A DNA stretch of 64,000 bases from Hyaloraphidium curvatum (lineage: Eukaryota; Monoblepharomycota; Hyaloraphidiomycetes; Hyaloraphidiales; Hyaloraphidiaceae): positions 682,001 to 746,000 of the forward strand of contig JAIVFI010000011.1 of the NCBI GenBank assembly GCA_025558095.1. Reading direction: 5' to 3'. Below the pieces are notes generated by a model that made no database searches, was not told where the DNA came from, and was given only the letters and a program-made list of their open reading frames with translations. Positions within the stretch are counted from its first letter, which is position 1; each line of letters begins with the position of its first letter. Shown in pieces: positions 1 through 11,061 of the stretch. Made by a program: the position numbers and the translations under genes.

Positions 1-526
1 GCGGCGTCTTTGAATAGTCCTTTTCGGCAGGAGCTACGGAATCGAAAGAGATGTCGTGACGGAACTCGCACCGCGACCCCTTCAGACAGCCGCCGGGAGA
101 CAGATTGAAGCGGCAAATGAAATCGTCCATGGCATGTGAGAAGAGGCAATCCGATCGCGCACAATGTCCTGCGAGCAGGTGACGGCAGACGGCTTTCTTG
201 GGTTTGCCGGACTGCGCCCCAACGCCGAACAACTCGTCCATAGTCCGTGACAGGCTGAAGTTGTTGCCGGCAAGCACCGTGGACAGCTTCCGTGAGTCCA
301 CGTCCGGAAAGCAGGACGCGAGCATGTCCAGCGGCGACAGCACATGCATATGGCTCCCCTGCCCGTCATCCTGCCAAAGATCCTCGTCCTCGTTGTCTGC
401 CAAGTCCGCAAGAGCATCTTCCTTGTCCGAAGCCGGGCCATCGTCAATCCGGGCTGCAGCTGGGTACGCGAAACTCTCCGGCGCGAATTCCGCCACATCG
501 TCCAGATTCAGGCCAGAGAACGCCAT
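1..526 (-). CDS. CUE-like/CCCH zinc-finger protein, 3' end off the left edge
   Basis: The minus frame opens at an ATG (526-524), with an in-frame TGA 36 bases upstream, and stays open to position 1, so the C-terminus is missing. An acidic N-terminal region is followed by a CUE/UBA-like helical stretch (SPLDMLASCFPDVDSRKL onward). Two CCCH fingers come next, the second with classic C-x8-C-x5-C-x3-H spacing (C-RFNLSPGG-C-LKGSR-C-EFR-H). Known fungal proteins with CUE plus paired CCCH fingers usually end in an Smr nuclease domain; that part would lie outside the window, so this is inference. An RNA-binding role is likely. The start faces GcvH across a 186-bp intergenic region. Confidence 0.7.
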   Translation of the reverse strand, partial: MAFSGLNLDDVAEFAPESFAYPAAARIDDGPASDKEDALADLADNEDEDLWQDDGQGSHMHVLSPLDMLASCFPDVDSRKLSTVLAGNNFSLSRTMDELFGVGAQSGKPKKAVCRHLLAGHCARSDCLFSHAMDDFICRFNLSPGGCLKGSRCEFRHDISFDSVAPAEKDYSKTP

Positions 527-712
527 TCGACGGCGATTGCCGACTTCAGAACAAGACAGAGATCAGTGCCTGGCCGAAGCGGCCCCTGCCCCTTTGCCAG
601 GGATCCGGGGGCAAATAGCGAGGGCGTCGGGCAAAGGCATGCTCAAAGGTGCGCAAGTATAGTCCACCACGCCGCGTGAACTGTCCCGAGTTTCGCCTCG
701 CTGACGGTAGCC

Positions 713-1454
713 ATGCCCCTCCGTCTTGCGCCTTTGGCGCGCGCCTCGGCCGCGCTCCTGCGCCCCGCGTTTGCCGCCCCGCGGACCGCGTTTGCGCGCG
801 CCGCCCGGCCCGCGGCGTTCGCGCGGACATACGGTGAAGCCTTGGCGCGCCAATGCCCCCGATTGAGCTAACAGAACGCCATGCGGATGTCATGTCGTGC
901 TCGTTTTGCAGCCACGCGAAAGTACACGCCGGAGCACGAATGGGTGGAGGTGACGGACGGCATCGCTACCGTCGGGATCACGGACTACGCTCAGAAGGCG
1001 CTCGGGGACGTCGTCTACATCGAAGTGCCCCAGGTCGGCAAGAAGGTCGCGAAGAAAGGTGGCATCTGCCTTGTTGGCGTTGGAACTCTGCTGATCCCGG
1101 CCTTTCTCGCACGTGGAACTCGGACCTTCCCTTCTCGGCCCGGTCTCCCTGGCGTCTGCGTACATGCTTCGGCAGATATGATCGGTGCTGTTGAAAGTGT
1201 GAAGGCGGCGTCGGACATCTACGCTCCCCTGTCCGGAGAGGTCGTGGAGGCAAACTCCGAGCTGGAGGGGTCGCCGAGCCTGATCAACGAGGAGCCCTAC
1301 GGCCAGGGTGGGTCGACAGGAAAAGTAGTCTTTGAACCAGGCTAATGCCTTTTACGACGTAGGTTGGCTGTGCAAGATGAAGATTTCCGACCCGGCCGAG
1401 CTCGAGGGCCTGATGGACGACGCTGCATACGAGAAGCACACGGCTTCGGACTGA
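713..1454 (+). CDS. GCV3: Glycine cleavage system H protein, mitochondrial
   Basis: Lipoyl carrier of the mitochondrial glycine decarboxylase complex, shuttling the aminomethyl group between P, T and L proteins. Predicted exons 713-833, 912-1058, 1176-1307 and 1363-1454 give 163 residues. Exon 1 encodes an Arg/Ala-rich mitochondrial presequence ending FARTY, joined to ATRKYTPEHEWVEV, the conserved start of the mature protein. The lipoylation motif ESVKAASDIYAPLSG is intact across the second intron junction, and the protein ends KISDPAELEGLMDDAAYEK. An unspliced reading from 881 would lack the presequence and the true C-terminus. Introns are 78, 117 and 55 bp. Housekeeping gene; confident assignment. 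Confidence 0.93.
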
Positions 1455-1712
1455 ACTGCCATTTACATCTCACTCCATTTGCATCCTGCATGTGACTTGC
1501 TCGCCTTCGAAGACTTTTCGGTTGGGGTTGGGGGCGGTTCAAGGAGACCGGGCAGCCGGTTCGGTAGACAGAGGGCAGGTTGCTATGTATATGGGTACCG
1601 GGCGGACCCAAGGACACTGCTGCCATCTCCTTCAGCTTTGGCGAAGAATCTGCCAATTCGAAAAGGGCAGATCGTGGTTGTGGCGGGGTCGTTCGTCCCC
1701 CAGTTCCGATCA

Positions 1713-3535
1713 ATGTGCGGTATCCTGGTGCGTGTCCGCAGCCCATCGCCGGACACGGGCCAGTATGCATACCGATGCGAAAGCTTCGTCGAGGACTTCA
1801 TCTCGCGACGGGGTCCGGACCACCAGGGATCGCATCGCGTCGAATGTGGAGACCTTTGGCAGATTGCGTTCTCCGCGACGGTGCTGCACCTCCGGGGGGA
1901 CCTGTGCAGGCAGCCGGTCGTCACAGCTAGCGGCAACGTGCTATGTTGGAACGGGGAGCTCTTTGGAGGTCTGCCCGGCGCGGAGGCGCGCGAGGCCAAT
2001 GACACCGTTCTCGTTGCCGCCGCTCTGGAACGCGCAGATGGCCTTAGAGGCATCCTAGAGGTCTTTTCAAAGGCTCGCGGCGAGTTTGCTTTTGTCTTTT
2101 ACCATGCGAGCACGGCGACGCTTTGGTTCGCCCGCGACCACCTTGGGAGGAGATCGTTGCTTTGGCGGTTGGAGCCCGACGGCTTCACCCTGGCTTCCGT
2201 TGGAGGCAAGGACGGGGGATTCTGGGAGCTGCCCGTGGGCGGCATTTTTGCGGTGGACATGCGCAGCGGCGGCGCCCCTGGACTCTGGACCATTCACCGG
2301 TGGGGCGGGAGAGAACCGGAAGAGGCCTTGTCGTGGATGCCTACCCTTCGCGAAGGACGAGAAGTACCTGGAAACTTCTCGTTCTTTAGCGAGCCGCCAC
2401 CAAGCACCTTTGAAGCGACGGAATGGCCCCCGAATGCTTCTCTAGGCGATATACTGCCTCGCTTGGCGGGCTCCGTGGACGTTGTGCAACAGTTGTTGGA
2501 GAGCGCAGTCAGGAAGCGCGTCTGCAACATTCGGTCTAGTGGCACGGCACCTTGTCTCGCCATTCTGTTTTCTGGTGGTCTCGATTGCAGTCTCCTGGCG
2601 TTCATGGCTGCGCGTGCTCTTCCCCCGGGGGAGGTGATTGATTTGATCAACGTCGCCTTTGAGAATCCGCGATCTCTGGGTGCCCGGGTGAAGAGCCAGG
2701 CTCGAGATGGCGGTAACGTTGACGACAAGGCAAAATACGCCGTTCCTGACAGGCTGACTGCCCGGACTTCGTTGGGGAATCTTCGGGCAGCGTTGCCCGG
2801 GCGACAGTTCCGGCTCGTGGAGGTCAACGTGCCTTACAGCGAGGCCATGGAACAGAAATCTCGCCTGCTCGAGCTGATGGCGCCGGCGGCTACCGTAATG
2901 GACTTGGTTGTCACGCCCGGAGCGTGTTGTTGATCTAGTCTGACCGATCTCTCGGCAGAGCATTGCGATGGCGATTTGGTTCGCCGTTCGAGGCTCTGGC
3001 ACCGGCGGGATGTCGGAGGCAAGGGTCGTTCTGAGCGGCCTGGGCGCAGACGAATTGTTCGGCGGCTACTGTGGGTCTGCTCGAGCTCCTGCATACCGAT
3101 CTGACCCCCAACCTAGCTCGTCATCGATCAAGGTTCCAGCAAGGAAGATGGCCCGCATTGGTGCACGAGCTCAACCTCGACCTTCAGCGATTGCCGTCAA
3201 GGAACCTCGGCAGGGACGATCGCATCGTTTCGGACCACGGCAAAGAGCTAAGGCTTCCGTTTCTGGACGAGGACGTGCTCGAGCTCTGTAGCCGCTTGCC
3301 CGTCGAACGCAAATGCGATCCCAGGTAAGGCGGCCGCGCTCGCTCCGCCGCGCAAGCTCAGGTCCCGTCTTCTTGAAGGCTCCCGGCTGGCCTTGGTGAC
3401 AAGCTGATCCTTCGGCTACTCGCCCATCGGCTGGGGCTTGGGTCGACGGCAACCTTTCCCAAGAGGGCAATCCAGTTCGGGGCCCGGACAGCCAAAATGA
3501 ACGGCAGCGAACGGGGCGACGATGCGATCGAGTGA
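1713..3535 (+). CDS. Asparagine synthetase domain-containing protein (ASNSD1 type)
   Basis: Two-domain enzyme of the asparagine synthetase B fold. Exons 1713-2906, 2959-3070, 3117-3324 and 3379-3535 encode 556 residues. The protein starts MCGI, placing the nucleophilic Cys of a class II glutamine amidotransferase at position 2. The synthetase half has the pyrophosphate loop FSGGLDCS, then VMDLSIAMAIWF, LSGLGADELFGGYSRHRSRF and a C-terminal LPAGLGDKLILRLLAHRLGL block ending in PKRAIQFG. These are signatures of the ASNSD1 subgroup rather than canonical Asn synthetase, so the exact reaction is uncertain. The start was chosen because MCGI must be N-terminal. Introns are 52, 46 and 54 bp. Confidence 0.88.
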
Positions 3536-3566
3536 AAAGAGCTTGTTCACACTGTACAGTGCCCCT

Positions 3567-4295
3567 TTACTCGTCCGCGGCGTCCACTCGCTTCGTTTGC
3601 AGACCTGGATGCGGCCGGCGGTAAGAACGGTGCAGATCCCCCGGCACTTCCGCACATACCCTTGTACGAAGCAACGGGCACGTGCTCGACGTAGGTGAAC
3701 ATCTTCTCCTTCGCGTCCTCGGCGTCGTTGCGTTTCCGGCTCAGGCGGACACGAATCCGGTGCTGCACGTTCTTCACTCCCTTGCCCCACACGGCCTTGT
3801 TCAGGGCGGGATCCAACCGAACCTCCTTCGTCTTCATCGCCCGCTGCGCAAAAGATCGGATGACCTTCACGGCCTTCGGGGCACGCTTCTTGAAGGTCCT
3901 GAGGGCGGCGAACACCGCATCAGCTTGGGTCCCAGAAGCAATCGCCGCCCGTCTCCGGTGGGAGAGACGGCGCACCGCGCACATCCCAATGACTCCGCGT
4001 CACCCGTCGTGGAGCCGGACGAGCGCAGGCCGCGCTCCATCGTCGCCCAGCAGGAAAGGTAGCGCCCCTAGCCCTACTCGGTGCCGCCAGTCCCCAAGCC
4101 ACCGTGACCATCGTCAACTGCACTGAAACTCACTTCCCCAGCAGGTATTTGTGGAGGTGAATAGTGTACTCTGAGGACGTCGTGTGAGCCCCCGCCGTTG
4201 CAACTCGCGCCGTCCCCCCCCCGATACCCACCTCGGCTCACAGCCTCGAGCGCAGTGCTCCGCGACTTCTTCGACTCCTTCTTGTCCTTTGCCAT
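3567..4295 (-). CDS. RPL31: 60S ribosomal protein L31 (eL31)
   Basis: Component of the large ribosomal subunit near the peptide exit. Exons on the minus strand are 4232-4295, 4134-4170, 3660-3898 and 3567-3604, giving 125 residues. The Lys-rich start [11 protein letters not shown] leads into [15 protein letters not shown], then [38 protein letters not shown], and the C-terminus [14 protein letters not shown]. Each junction restores the family consensus. The 235-bp second intron is long for this genome; I looked for snoRNA C/D boxes there and saw none convincing. Length matches the family (about 120-125). Confidence 0.94.
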
Positions 4296-4567
4296 CGCGA
4301 CGACTGTGGGTCGCCGACGTCCGCCAGAAGCGAGTAGATGGTCCGGTACCGCGAGAGAGTCGACGGGGAAAGAGGGACGGGGAACGGAATCCTCGGTCAG
4401 ACCCTCGTCCGTCGCGGATCGAGGATGTCCCAACGACGCGGCCTGCCAGTTGGCAGAGGCGCCTGGAGGAGGAACGCACCGGAAGTGTTGGGCGAGCGGG
4501 GTAGGGGTTCTGAGAGGGAAGCGCAAATTGTGTGAACCTTCAGGTCATCATTAAGGGAGTTTCAACA
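4296..4567. other. RPL31 upstream region
   Basis: Lies between the RPL31 start codon and the stop codon of CTNNBL1; both genes are on the minus strand. It should hold the RPL31 promoter and the CTNNBL1 3' UTR. No ORF or repeat could be recognised. Confidence 0.4.
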
Positions 4568-6850
4568 TCAACTAGCTTCCCCGACCGCTGCGATCAGCTC
4601 CTCTAAGCGCGCCTTTTCGCCGCCTTCGACCTGATCGGCCATCTCCCTGAGCACCGCCACCACTGCCGCCGGTTGTTGCTTGCGCCGCTCCACTAGCTCG
4701 AGCAGGTGCTCGTACGCCTGCGCCCAATGCATCAGCAATCGGCGCCGCGGCCACCGCGGACTGCCGACCCACCTGTCCCCGATCGCCGCGCGCGAGAGCA
4801 AGGTAGCCGATCACGTTGGCGCACTGCTGCAGCGTGAACAGGCCCCCCTCCAACCGCCGCGCCAGCCGGTCGTCCTCGTCCAGGTCCAGCTCGTCGTCCT
4901 CCACCTCCTTCTCCACCCGATCCATTCTCTGGACGTACGTTTCCCACATCTCGGCCAGCCGATCCACCTTCTCGAACTGTTCCTCCTCGAACTTCCCGAG
5001 GAGGCGCGACCTGTACTCCTCGGAAGCGAACAGGTGGCTAAAGAGGGTTGCGATGATCGCAATGGCATGCTCTGAGGGGGCACTTCAGATCCCGATCTTC
5101 ACTGCATAGCTGATGGGCTCACCGTCCTCCTCCACCTCTGACCAAGCCTTGTACTGCTTGCGCAGGGCCTTCGTGCCTTTGCGCATGAAGATTGCAAAGA
5201 CCGTCTTGAGCCCGAGGATGTCCACAAACCTCCTGCAAAGCTCTCCTGTCTCGGCACTGGAGCCCGCCAGCGCATAGTTGACCACTCTGAGCGCCCGCAT
5301 GCGCGACATCAGCTTCGCCCTGTCATCGGTCCGCCCTGTCAGAGCGGAATGGCTCGGTAGCGCCAGGGTACTCGCTTCAGCATCATCAGCATCAGCTCCA
5401 GGCCCTCCGCCTGCAAAAAGAACGCTTTGCCCAGCGATTCTTGCAGAACAGCGCACGTAGCGTCGAACAGATTCTCCATGAACTCTGTCTCCTCGTCGTC
5501 TTTGGGATCTTTCTTCCGGAAAGGCTGGTCGCACACGGGACCGTTAGCACGTGGGTGCATTTGCACTGCCGGACGGAACTCACCGCCAAACACTGTAGAG
5601 CAATGTCTACACCACCAAGCTCACAGAACTTGAGCCGATTCGCTGTAGAGCTCGGCAGTAAAGACCTCGGACCAACTCGAGGCAAAGCAAGGAGACCAAC
5701 GTTGATCCGCCTGGAGAAGGATAGCCAGCATCTCGCTCGCGTATTGCTTGTTGGAGTCCATCCCCTTTGCCTGTATTCGCCGCAGCAGGAAGGGCAGCAC
5801 CTGCGTCTTCGCCACAACGGCCGACGAGGCACCAGAGTCCACCGCAATCACGTTCTCGATGAAACCTGAAAATGGGTCAGTAGTTTGCTAGGCAATCACA
5901 GAACGTCGCTGCCACCAACCTAAGATACCAAAGACGCCCTTGCGATCCTCATCCCTGTTTTCGTCCAGCCTCGTGAGGTTCTGCACCACCAACTCCAGCG
6001 CCTGCCCTTCGACCAGGGCCTTGACCAACTCCTTCACCCCATTCTCCTGCGCCTCCCCATCCTCATCGGGCACGATCTCCTCGTCCGTCACCTCGTCGAG
6101 CAGCTCTATCGCCGACAGGACAATGTCCGTGTTCTCGTGGCTCAAAAGGCCCAGTATCGAGCCCACCGTGCCCGTCTTTATCAGCTCCGGGTAAAGTTGT
6201 GGTGCCGACGTCACGGCCATCAAGGCGTGCACCTGCTCGTCCAAGTCTGCCTCCGACTCCATGAATCTTCGCGCCCCTCTGGGTAAGACTCCGTGCGAAA
6301 AACACAGCACAAGGATGAACGCACTTCAGCGGTTCATCGGCGAACTTCACACGCAGCTCCTCGTTCTTGGCTAGAGCCTTTTCGAACTTTAAAACCAGCC
6401 TCTTGAGCTGAGGGAGGTCCATCTTCCCTTGGTCCTCCTGCACCCGTGCCAAACGGCAAGCCTCAGAGTCGGTCACAGACGCTAAACAGCAGTATCCTGA
6501 CCTCATCAAGCTGATCGACCACCTGCCCCAGAAGGAGAATGAATGAATTGCAGTGACAAGATCGGAGACGCCGACTTTCCCACCTCGAAAACCTTCTTCA
6601 GTTCCGACGAAACGCCTCCACCGTACATCCGGCCACCTTCTTCGTCCTCAAAGTCGTCCTCCGGGGGCAGTTCGGGTCCAGCCGCTTCGGGAGAGTCGCC
6701 GTCTTCGGGGACATCCTCGATCGTCGTCCGTCCGCTCTCCCGTGCTCCTCCGTCCTCTACGCGGTACTTTTTGAGGGCCTCGTAGGAAGGTTCCTCCGGC
6801 AGCTTCCGCTTGCCAAGGTTTTTGGCAGGCGGAAGCTTGAAAATGTCCAT
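4568..6850 (-). CDS. CTNNBL1: Beta-catenin-like protein 1 (armadillo repeat, spliceosome-associated)
   Basis: Armadillo-fold protein associated with the Prp19/CDC5L splicing complex. Ten exons on the minus strand (6584-6850, 6502-6522, 6325-6437, 5920-6266, 5701-5865, 5584-5642, 5372-5524, 5123-5312, 4773-5071, 4568-4717) encode 587 residues, close to the human protein (563). Key blocks are LPQLKRLVLKFEKALAKNEE, ADEPLKFMESEADLDEQ, YASEMLAILLQADQ, ENLFDATCAVL, ILGLKTVFAIFM and KVDRLAEMWETY. The second exon is only 21 bp (VVDQLDE); skipping it also keeps frame. The 5312/5372 junction is the least certain. The start MDIFKLP precedes an acidic, low-complexity leader. Divergently transcribed from CK2 alpha. 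Confidence 0.9.
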
Positions 6851-7074
6851 CGTGCTTCGCCGCGAGCGCTCTGCTCCGTATGGTGGGGATTGCTCGCGAC
6901 GTGTGGTCAACCGCTCCCTTTTCTCGCAGACAGGACAACACTTGCGGCTGAAAGGACAGCCTGCGACGTGCTCTTTGCGCATCGCAATCATCGTGGAAGC
7001 GAGTACTTGCCCGGCCCCGCGCCTTTGGCACGGCGTTAGCCTCTCTCGTGGCGGGCGGTTCCCGCGCCGGGACC
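6851..7074. promoter_or_regulatory. Shared upstream region of CTNNBL1 and CK2 alpha
   Basis: 224 bp separate two divergent start codons, so both promoters must overlap here. It is GC-rich; I could not identify a TATA box or other named element. Confidence 0.5.
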
Positions 7075-8347
7075 ATGGTTTCCTCCGTGGCACGCGTGTA
7101 CGCCAATGTCAACGAACAAGAGGAGCGGAGTTATTGGGATTACGACAACATGGTTATTCAGTGGGGGTGGGTTCGGAAGCTCGGGACGACACGATGGGGC
7201 CCAGTCTGAAGCGTGGGTTCCTGCCTCGCGTCTCGGGCATGCAGAGGCCAGGACAACTACGAGATCGTGCGGAAAGTGGGCCGTGGAAAGTACTCGGAGG
7301 TCTTCGAGGGGGTCAACATCACGAACGACGAGAAGTGTGTGATAAAGGTCCTCAAGCCGGTGAAGAAGAAGAAGATCAAGCGGGAGATCAAGATCTTGCA
7401 GAATCTTAGCGGCGGGCCAAACATCATCCAGCTCTTGGACGTGGTTCGGGATCCGCAGGTTGGATTGGTGGCCATCGGCCATCGCCGGGGAGATGATGCT
7501 GATCCGCCGCGGCAGTCCAAAACTCCGGCACTGGTCTTTGAGTACGTCAACAACACGGACTTCAAGGTCCTGTACCCGAAGCTCTCGGACCTTGACGTTC
7601 GGTACTACATTTTGGAGCTTTTGAAGGCTCTGGACTTTTGCCACTCCCGCGGCATCATGCACCGGGACGTGAAGCCGCATAACGTGATGATCGATCACGA
7701 GCGGCGGCAGCTACGGCTCATCGACTGGGGCTTGGCGGAGTTTTACCATCCCGGAACGGAGTACAACGTCAGGGTGGCGTCGAGGTACTTCAAGGGACCG
7801 GAGCTGCTGGTGGACTTCCAGGAGTACGACTACAGCTTGGACATGTGGAGCTTGGGCTGCATGTTTGCGAGCATTGTGGGCGGCTTCCTTGCGGGGCTTT
7901 TTTCGTTCCGGCTGATCTTTCCGGCCACTCAGATTTTCCGGAAGGAACCTTTCTTCCACGGGCACGACAACTACGACCAGCTGGTCAAGATTGCCAAAGT
8001 CCTTGGCACGGACGAGCTGTTCGCGTACCTGGAAAAGTACGACATCGAGTTGGATCCGCATTTCGACGAGATCCTGGGACGATACCCCCGAAAACCGTGG
8101 AACCGATTCGTGAACGCCGAGAACACTCGCTATATCACCCCGGAAGCCATTGACTTCCTGGACCGGCTTCTGCGATACGATCACCAGGAACGTCTGACGC
8201 CAAAGGAGGCCATGGCACACGCCTACTTCGGTCGGTCCCGGAGCCCTTTCGCAGCGGGGGAATCGTGCTGACATGACCCTGCCAGATCCCGTTCGAGAGA
8301 AGGGGAAGGAAGACGAGATGGAGACGAGTACCACGGCGAGCTCGTAG
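7075..8347 (+). CDS. CKA1: Casein kinase 2 catalytic subunit alpha
   Basis: Constitutive acidophilic Ser/Thr kinase of nucleus and cytosol. Exons 7075-7165, 7247-7458, 7516-7875, 7933-8230 and 8286-8347 give 340 residues. Visible motifs are the Gly loop [10 protein letters not shown], the basic cluster [15 protein letters not shown], catalytic loop [27 protein letters not shown] (the CK2-specific DWG in place of DFG) and [12 protein letters not shown]. The N-terminus [18 protein letters not shown] is also family-typical. Two introns of 57 bp are multiples of three without stops, so an unspliced reading would wrongly insert 19 residues twice. The last exon ([11 protein letters not shown] onward) replaces an apparent read-through end. 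Very confident. Confidence 0.95.
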
Positions 8348-9490
8348 TAATGCAGACACTCGGGTTTTTCATTTGTATGGTAGCACTGATACCCAGGCTT
8401 CTCGATTCTCGACTATGTTCTGTTGGTGGCAAGTGTACCAACAACGCGACAAGGGTACCAACAACGCGACATCGCCTGTTGTCGCTGTCCAATACTGCTG
8501 CAACCACGACATGTGAAGCTCAGCTCAAGCTCTCGGGCTTTGAATTCGACCATGCTTTGAACTTCACGGACGCGTGCGTCGTCCGGGCGTGCGCCGGCAG
8601 GTTCGCGACGGTGAGCGTTCTCTCAGAGCAGGATGGGCACTTCCATCCCGAGGAGGAACCAAAAAGATATTAGCTCTATACGATCCCTCTTGGGACGTGA
8701 TTACGGACTCTTTGCTTTACCTCTCTGAGGGTTTCTGGACGTGTGGCATGTGGACGCGTGGCTAGGCAGTGGAGCTTCTGACACCCGAACCGCACAGGCG
8801 GCAGTCAACCAGCAAACATGGGCAGCACGGTCCTGAACGATACGATGCTGGCGTTCACTGTCACGAGACACTTGTGTGGGTACAAACCAGCGGAACGGAG
8901 ACGGGACCAGGCCAAGGACGAACACCGTGGATGAACTCACGTCTGATCACTGATGGAGATCACCATTTTACTGCCTTCCTGCTGACGGCTTCGCTGGGCT
9001 CATTGTGTTCGGGGATCCTGCCGAAGTTGGGTCGCTGACCCAAGCCTCATAGCCGGCAGGACAACCACTTGACCCCGCGATGGGTCTCCACTCGCCGTTG
9101 CGCCTGTACACGCTGTCCAGAAAGGTGCGTCACAATTTCTTGATGTCCGGGAGAACAGCGTGGCGGATGTTGGACAAACAGTCCAAGCATGTATTGCCAG
9201 AATCTGGTGACGAGAACTTTCTTGCTGACACGCTTTGTGTTGCTTGATGGGATGTTGCTCGGCTGCTTTATACTTATCAAATCGCATTTCAGGGACGCTC
9301 TACTGCTACCAGAAATGAGGCTGGATGTACCAATCTAAATGAGCTGTGCATTACAGCAGTCATCCAGATTCGAACATGCCTTATCTGCATAGAGCAAGAG
9401 TCCACAGCTGAAGTGGAAGTCTCATTGACCTCAGACCTCAGTGATCATCCAAATCAGGCTGCCTGAGGAGGCCTCTCCTGCCCCATCATC
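8348..9490. other. Gene-poor region between CK2 alpha and the repeat nest
   Basis: About 1.1 kb, less GC-rich than the genes, with no ORF showing family features on either strand. The only clear structure is a direct repeat, GTACCAACAACGCGAC at 8435-8450 and again at 8455-8470 (20-bp period). It probably holds the CK2 3' UTR and old decayed repeat sequence. Confidence 0.5.
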
Positions 9491-10703
9491 AGCAAGCTGT
9501 TGTCGATTTCCTCAATGACATGCTCAATGGCCATGCAAGACTGGGGCCAGACACTGCTGGTAATCCTACACAAGAGGCGGCCCAAGAACGTGGCTGGCAA
9601 GTGCTACCGGGGCATCAGCATAGAAAGGACACTGGACACGGTCTTTTCCCTGGTCTGGAACGCTTGTTGGCTAGCTCCCTGGCTGGGTGCAACAAGCTGC
9701 TGGAAGGCTTGCAATTTGGATTCCGTGCACAGAGGTTAGACGGCACCACTTTGATCTTGTCGAAGACAGTGAAGGATGCCAAGATGCAGCTGGACCTCTT
9801 GTCCGCATATGTCAGTGCCAGATGGGCTGAAGATCATTAGCAAGACTGCATATGCCAGTGCCAATGGGCTGGAGATCAACGCGAGCAAAACAGAGTGGAT
9901 GGCCAGGAAGATACCTCACCATGTAACGCTCATGTACAGGGGCCAGGAGCTGAAGAGGGTTGACAGCTTCAAGCTTCTGGGGTATCAGCTGACCTCAACC
10001 GGCCGGAGCAAGGACCATGTGCATGGCAGAGAGGCCAAGATGAACGCTGCTTATGGGCTCTGGCTCCGCGACTTCAGGGAGCAGCCTGGGATGAGTCCTG
10101 ACCTCCAGCTCAAGCTCTACAACACAAAGGTCAAGGCAGTGGGCCAATATGGGAACCCGTCCATTGTGGAGATGCCGAACGAGGAGTACCTTGCCGGGGA
10201 AAGCACCAGGGACAGAGTGACATGCATGGCCCTTCGTGCTGTCACTCATCAGCCCAAGTCTACCTCCCTGGCTTGTCTGTATGCGATCACTGGCCAGTAC
10301 CCGCTTGCAGTTCATGACCACGAGTCGGCACTCAAGTTCCTCATGCGCATCAAAACAGCGGATCCTGCGCTGTACCTGCTCTACAAGGAGCTCAAGATCG
10401 AGGCACTGAAGGGGTGCTGGAACTGGGCTGCCTTCCTGAGGGAACTACCTGTGTACTATGGTGGAGAGGAGGGGAGGGAGATGTGGGAGAAGGACACTTT
10501 TTCATGGGCCAAGGAGACTGTCGAGAATCTTGTGAAAGGCAAGTTCAGGGAGATCAATGCCCAGAAGCTCAAGGACAACAACAAGCTGCACTTCTGGAGG
10601 ATGCGTGACATGACCTTGGTCACATTGCACCGTCGCTGATCCGGGTGGAGAAGCACCGGAGGGACGTCCAGAAGCTGCTCTGCTCTACCCACGACCTGGA
10701 GGT
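9491..10703 (+). mobile_element. LINE copy F, internally deleted and frameshifted
   Basis: Matches the better copy at 17215-19260 over the start of the reverse transcriptase (YRGISIERTLDTVFSLVWNA) and the post-RT region (SKTEWMARKIPHHVTLMYRG through STHDLE). Near 9737 the sequence jumps from FGFRA-equivalent sequence to the segment after the FADD motif, deleting the catalytic core. A short duplication around 9810-9870 follows. The frame is broken before 9776; from there 287 residues are open. It ends abruptly at GGAGGT (10703). Dead copy. Confidence 0.85.
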
Positions 10704-10837
10704 TTCCCCAACAAGGATACTCTCCCCATCAATTTTGTCTCGAAGTTTATGTATGCTGCTCATCAAGTCAATCCGAAAGTGCCAGGAGGAGGAGCTCGTG
10801 ATCCTGAAGGGCCGCCTTGAAACCAGGGGCAACAACC
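10704..10837 (+). mobile_element. Junk with a LINE endonuclease fragment
   Basis: From about 10779 to 10837 the plus strand reads CQEEELVILKGRLE, matching CHEEELVILNGRLEP in the endonuclease domain of the minus LINE at 21100-21400. The match stops exactly where the LTR at 10838 begins, so the LTR interrupts an endonuclease fragment. The first 75 bases are unassigned. Confidence 0.7.
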
Positions 10838-11061
10838 TGTTGGAGTGGCTATGGGGCGTGGGGAAGACGTAGCCCCAGTGGTCTGAACCGGGTCAGAACT
10901 CAGATGGACGGGATGGGGAGAGGGACAGTTTCACGTTGACCCGTTGTCCATTCCCTTGCGATGACAAGTCCCTAGATGACCCCTCCGGTCGTACCCAAGT
11001 ATCCCCACACGCCAATAGACTCCCTATTGAGATAGAATCGAAGCAACGATCCATTCCAACA
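10838..11061 (-). repeat. Solo or 3' LTR of a Ty1/copia-type element, 224 bp
   Basis: Read on the minus strand it begins TGTTGGAATGG and ends CACTCCAACA, giving TG...CA termini with a 7-bp terminal inverted repeat (TGTTGGA/TCCAACA), typical of copia LTRs. The base just outside its minus-strand start is preceded by a purine tract GAGGGGGAG (11062-11070), as expected of a polypurine tract before a 3' LTR. No second intact copy is in the window, so it is a 3' or solo LTR. Confidence 0.75.

Noticed and set aside
2907-2958. ASNSD1 as a broken pseudogene, because the long frame stops at 2933
   Set aside because: A 52-bp intron restores the conserved VMDLSIAMAIWF and the remaining exons close in frame.
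3899-4133. snoRNA in the long RPL31 intron
   Set aside because: No paired C (RUGAUGA) and D (CUGA) boxes with terminal stem could be found.
8350-8673. 107-codon ORF immediately after CK2 alpha
   Set aside because: No family features, no conserved composition, and it starts three bases after the CK2 stop; probably chance.
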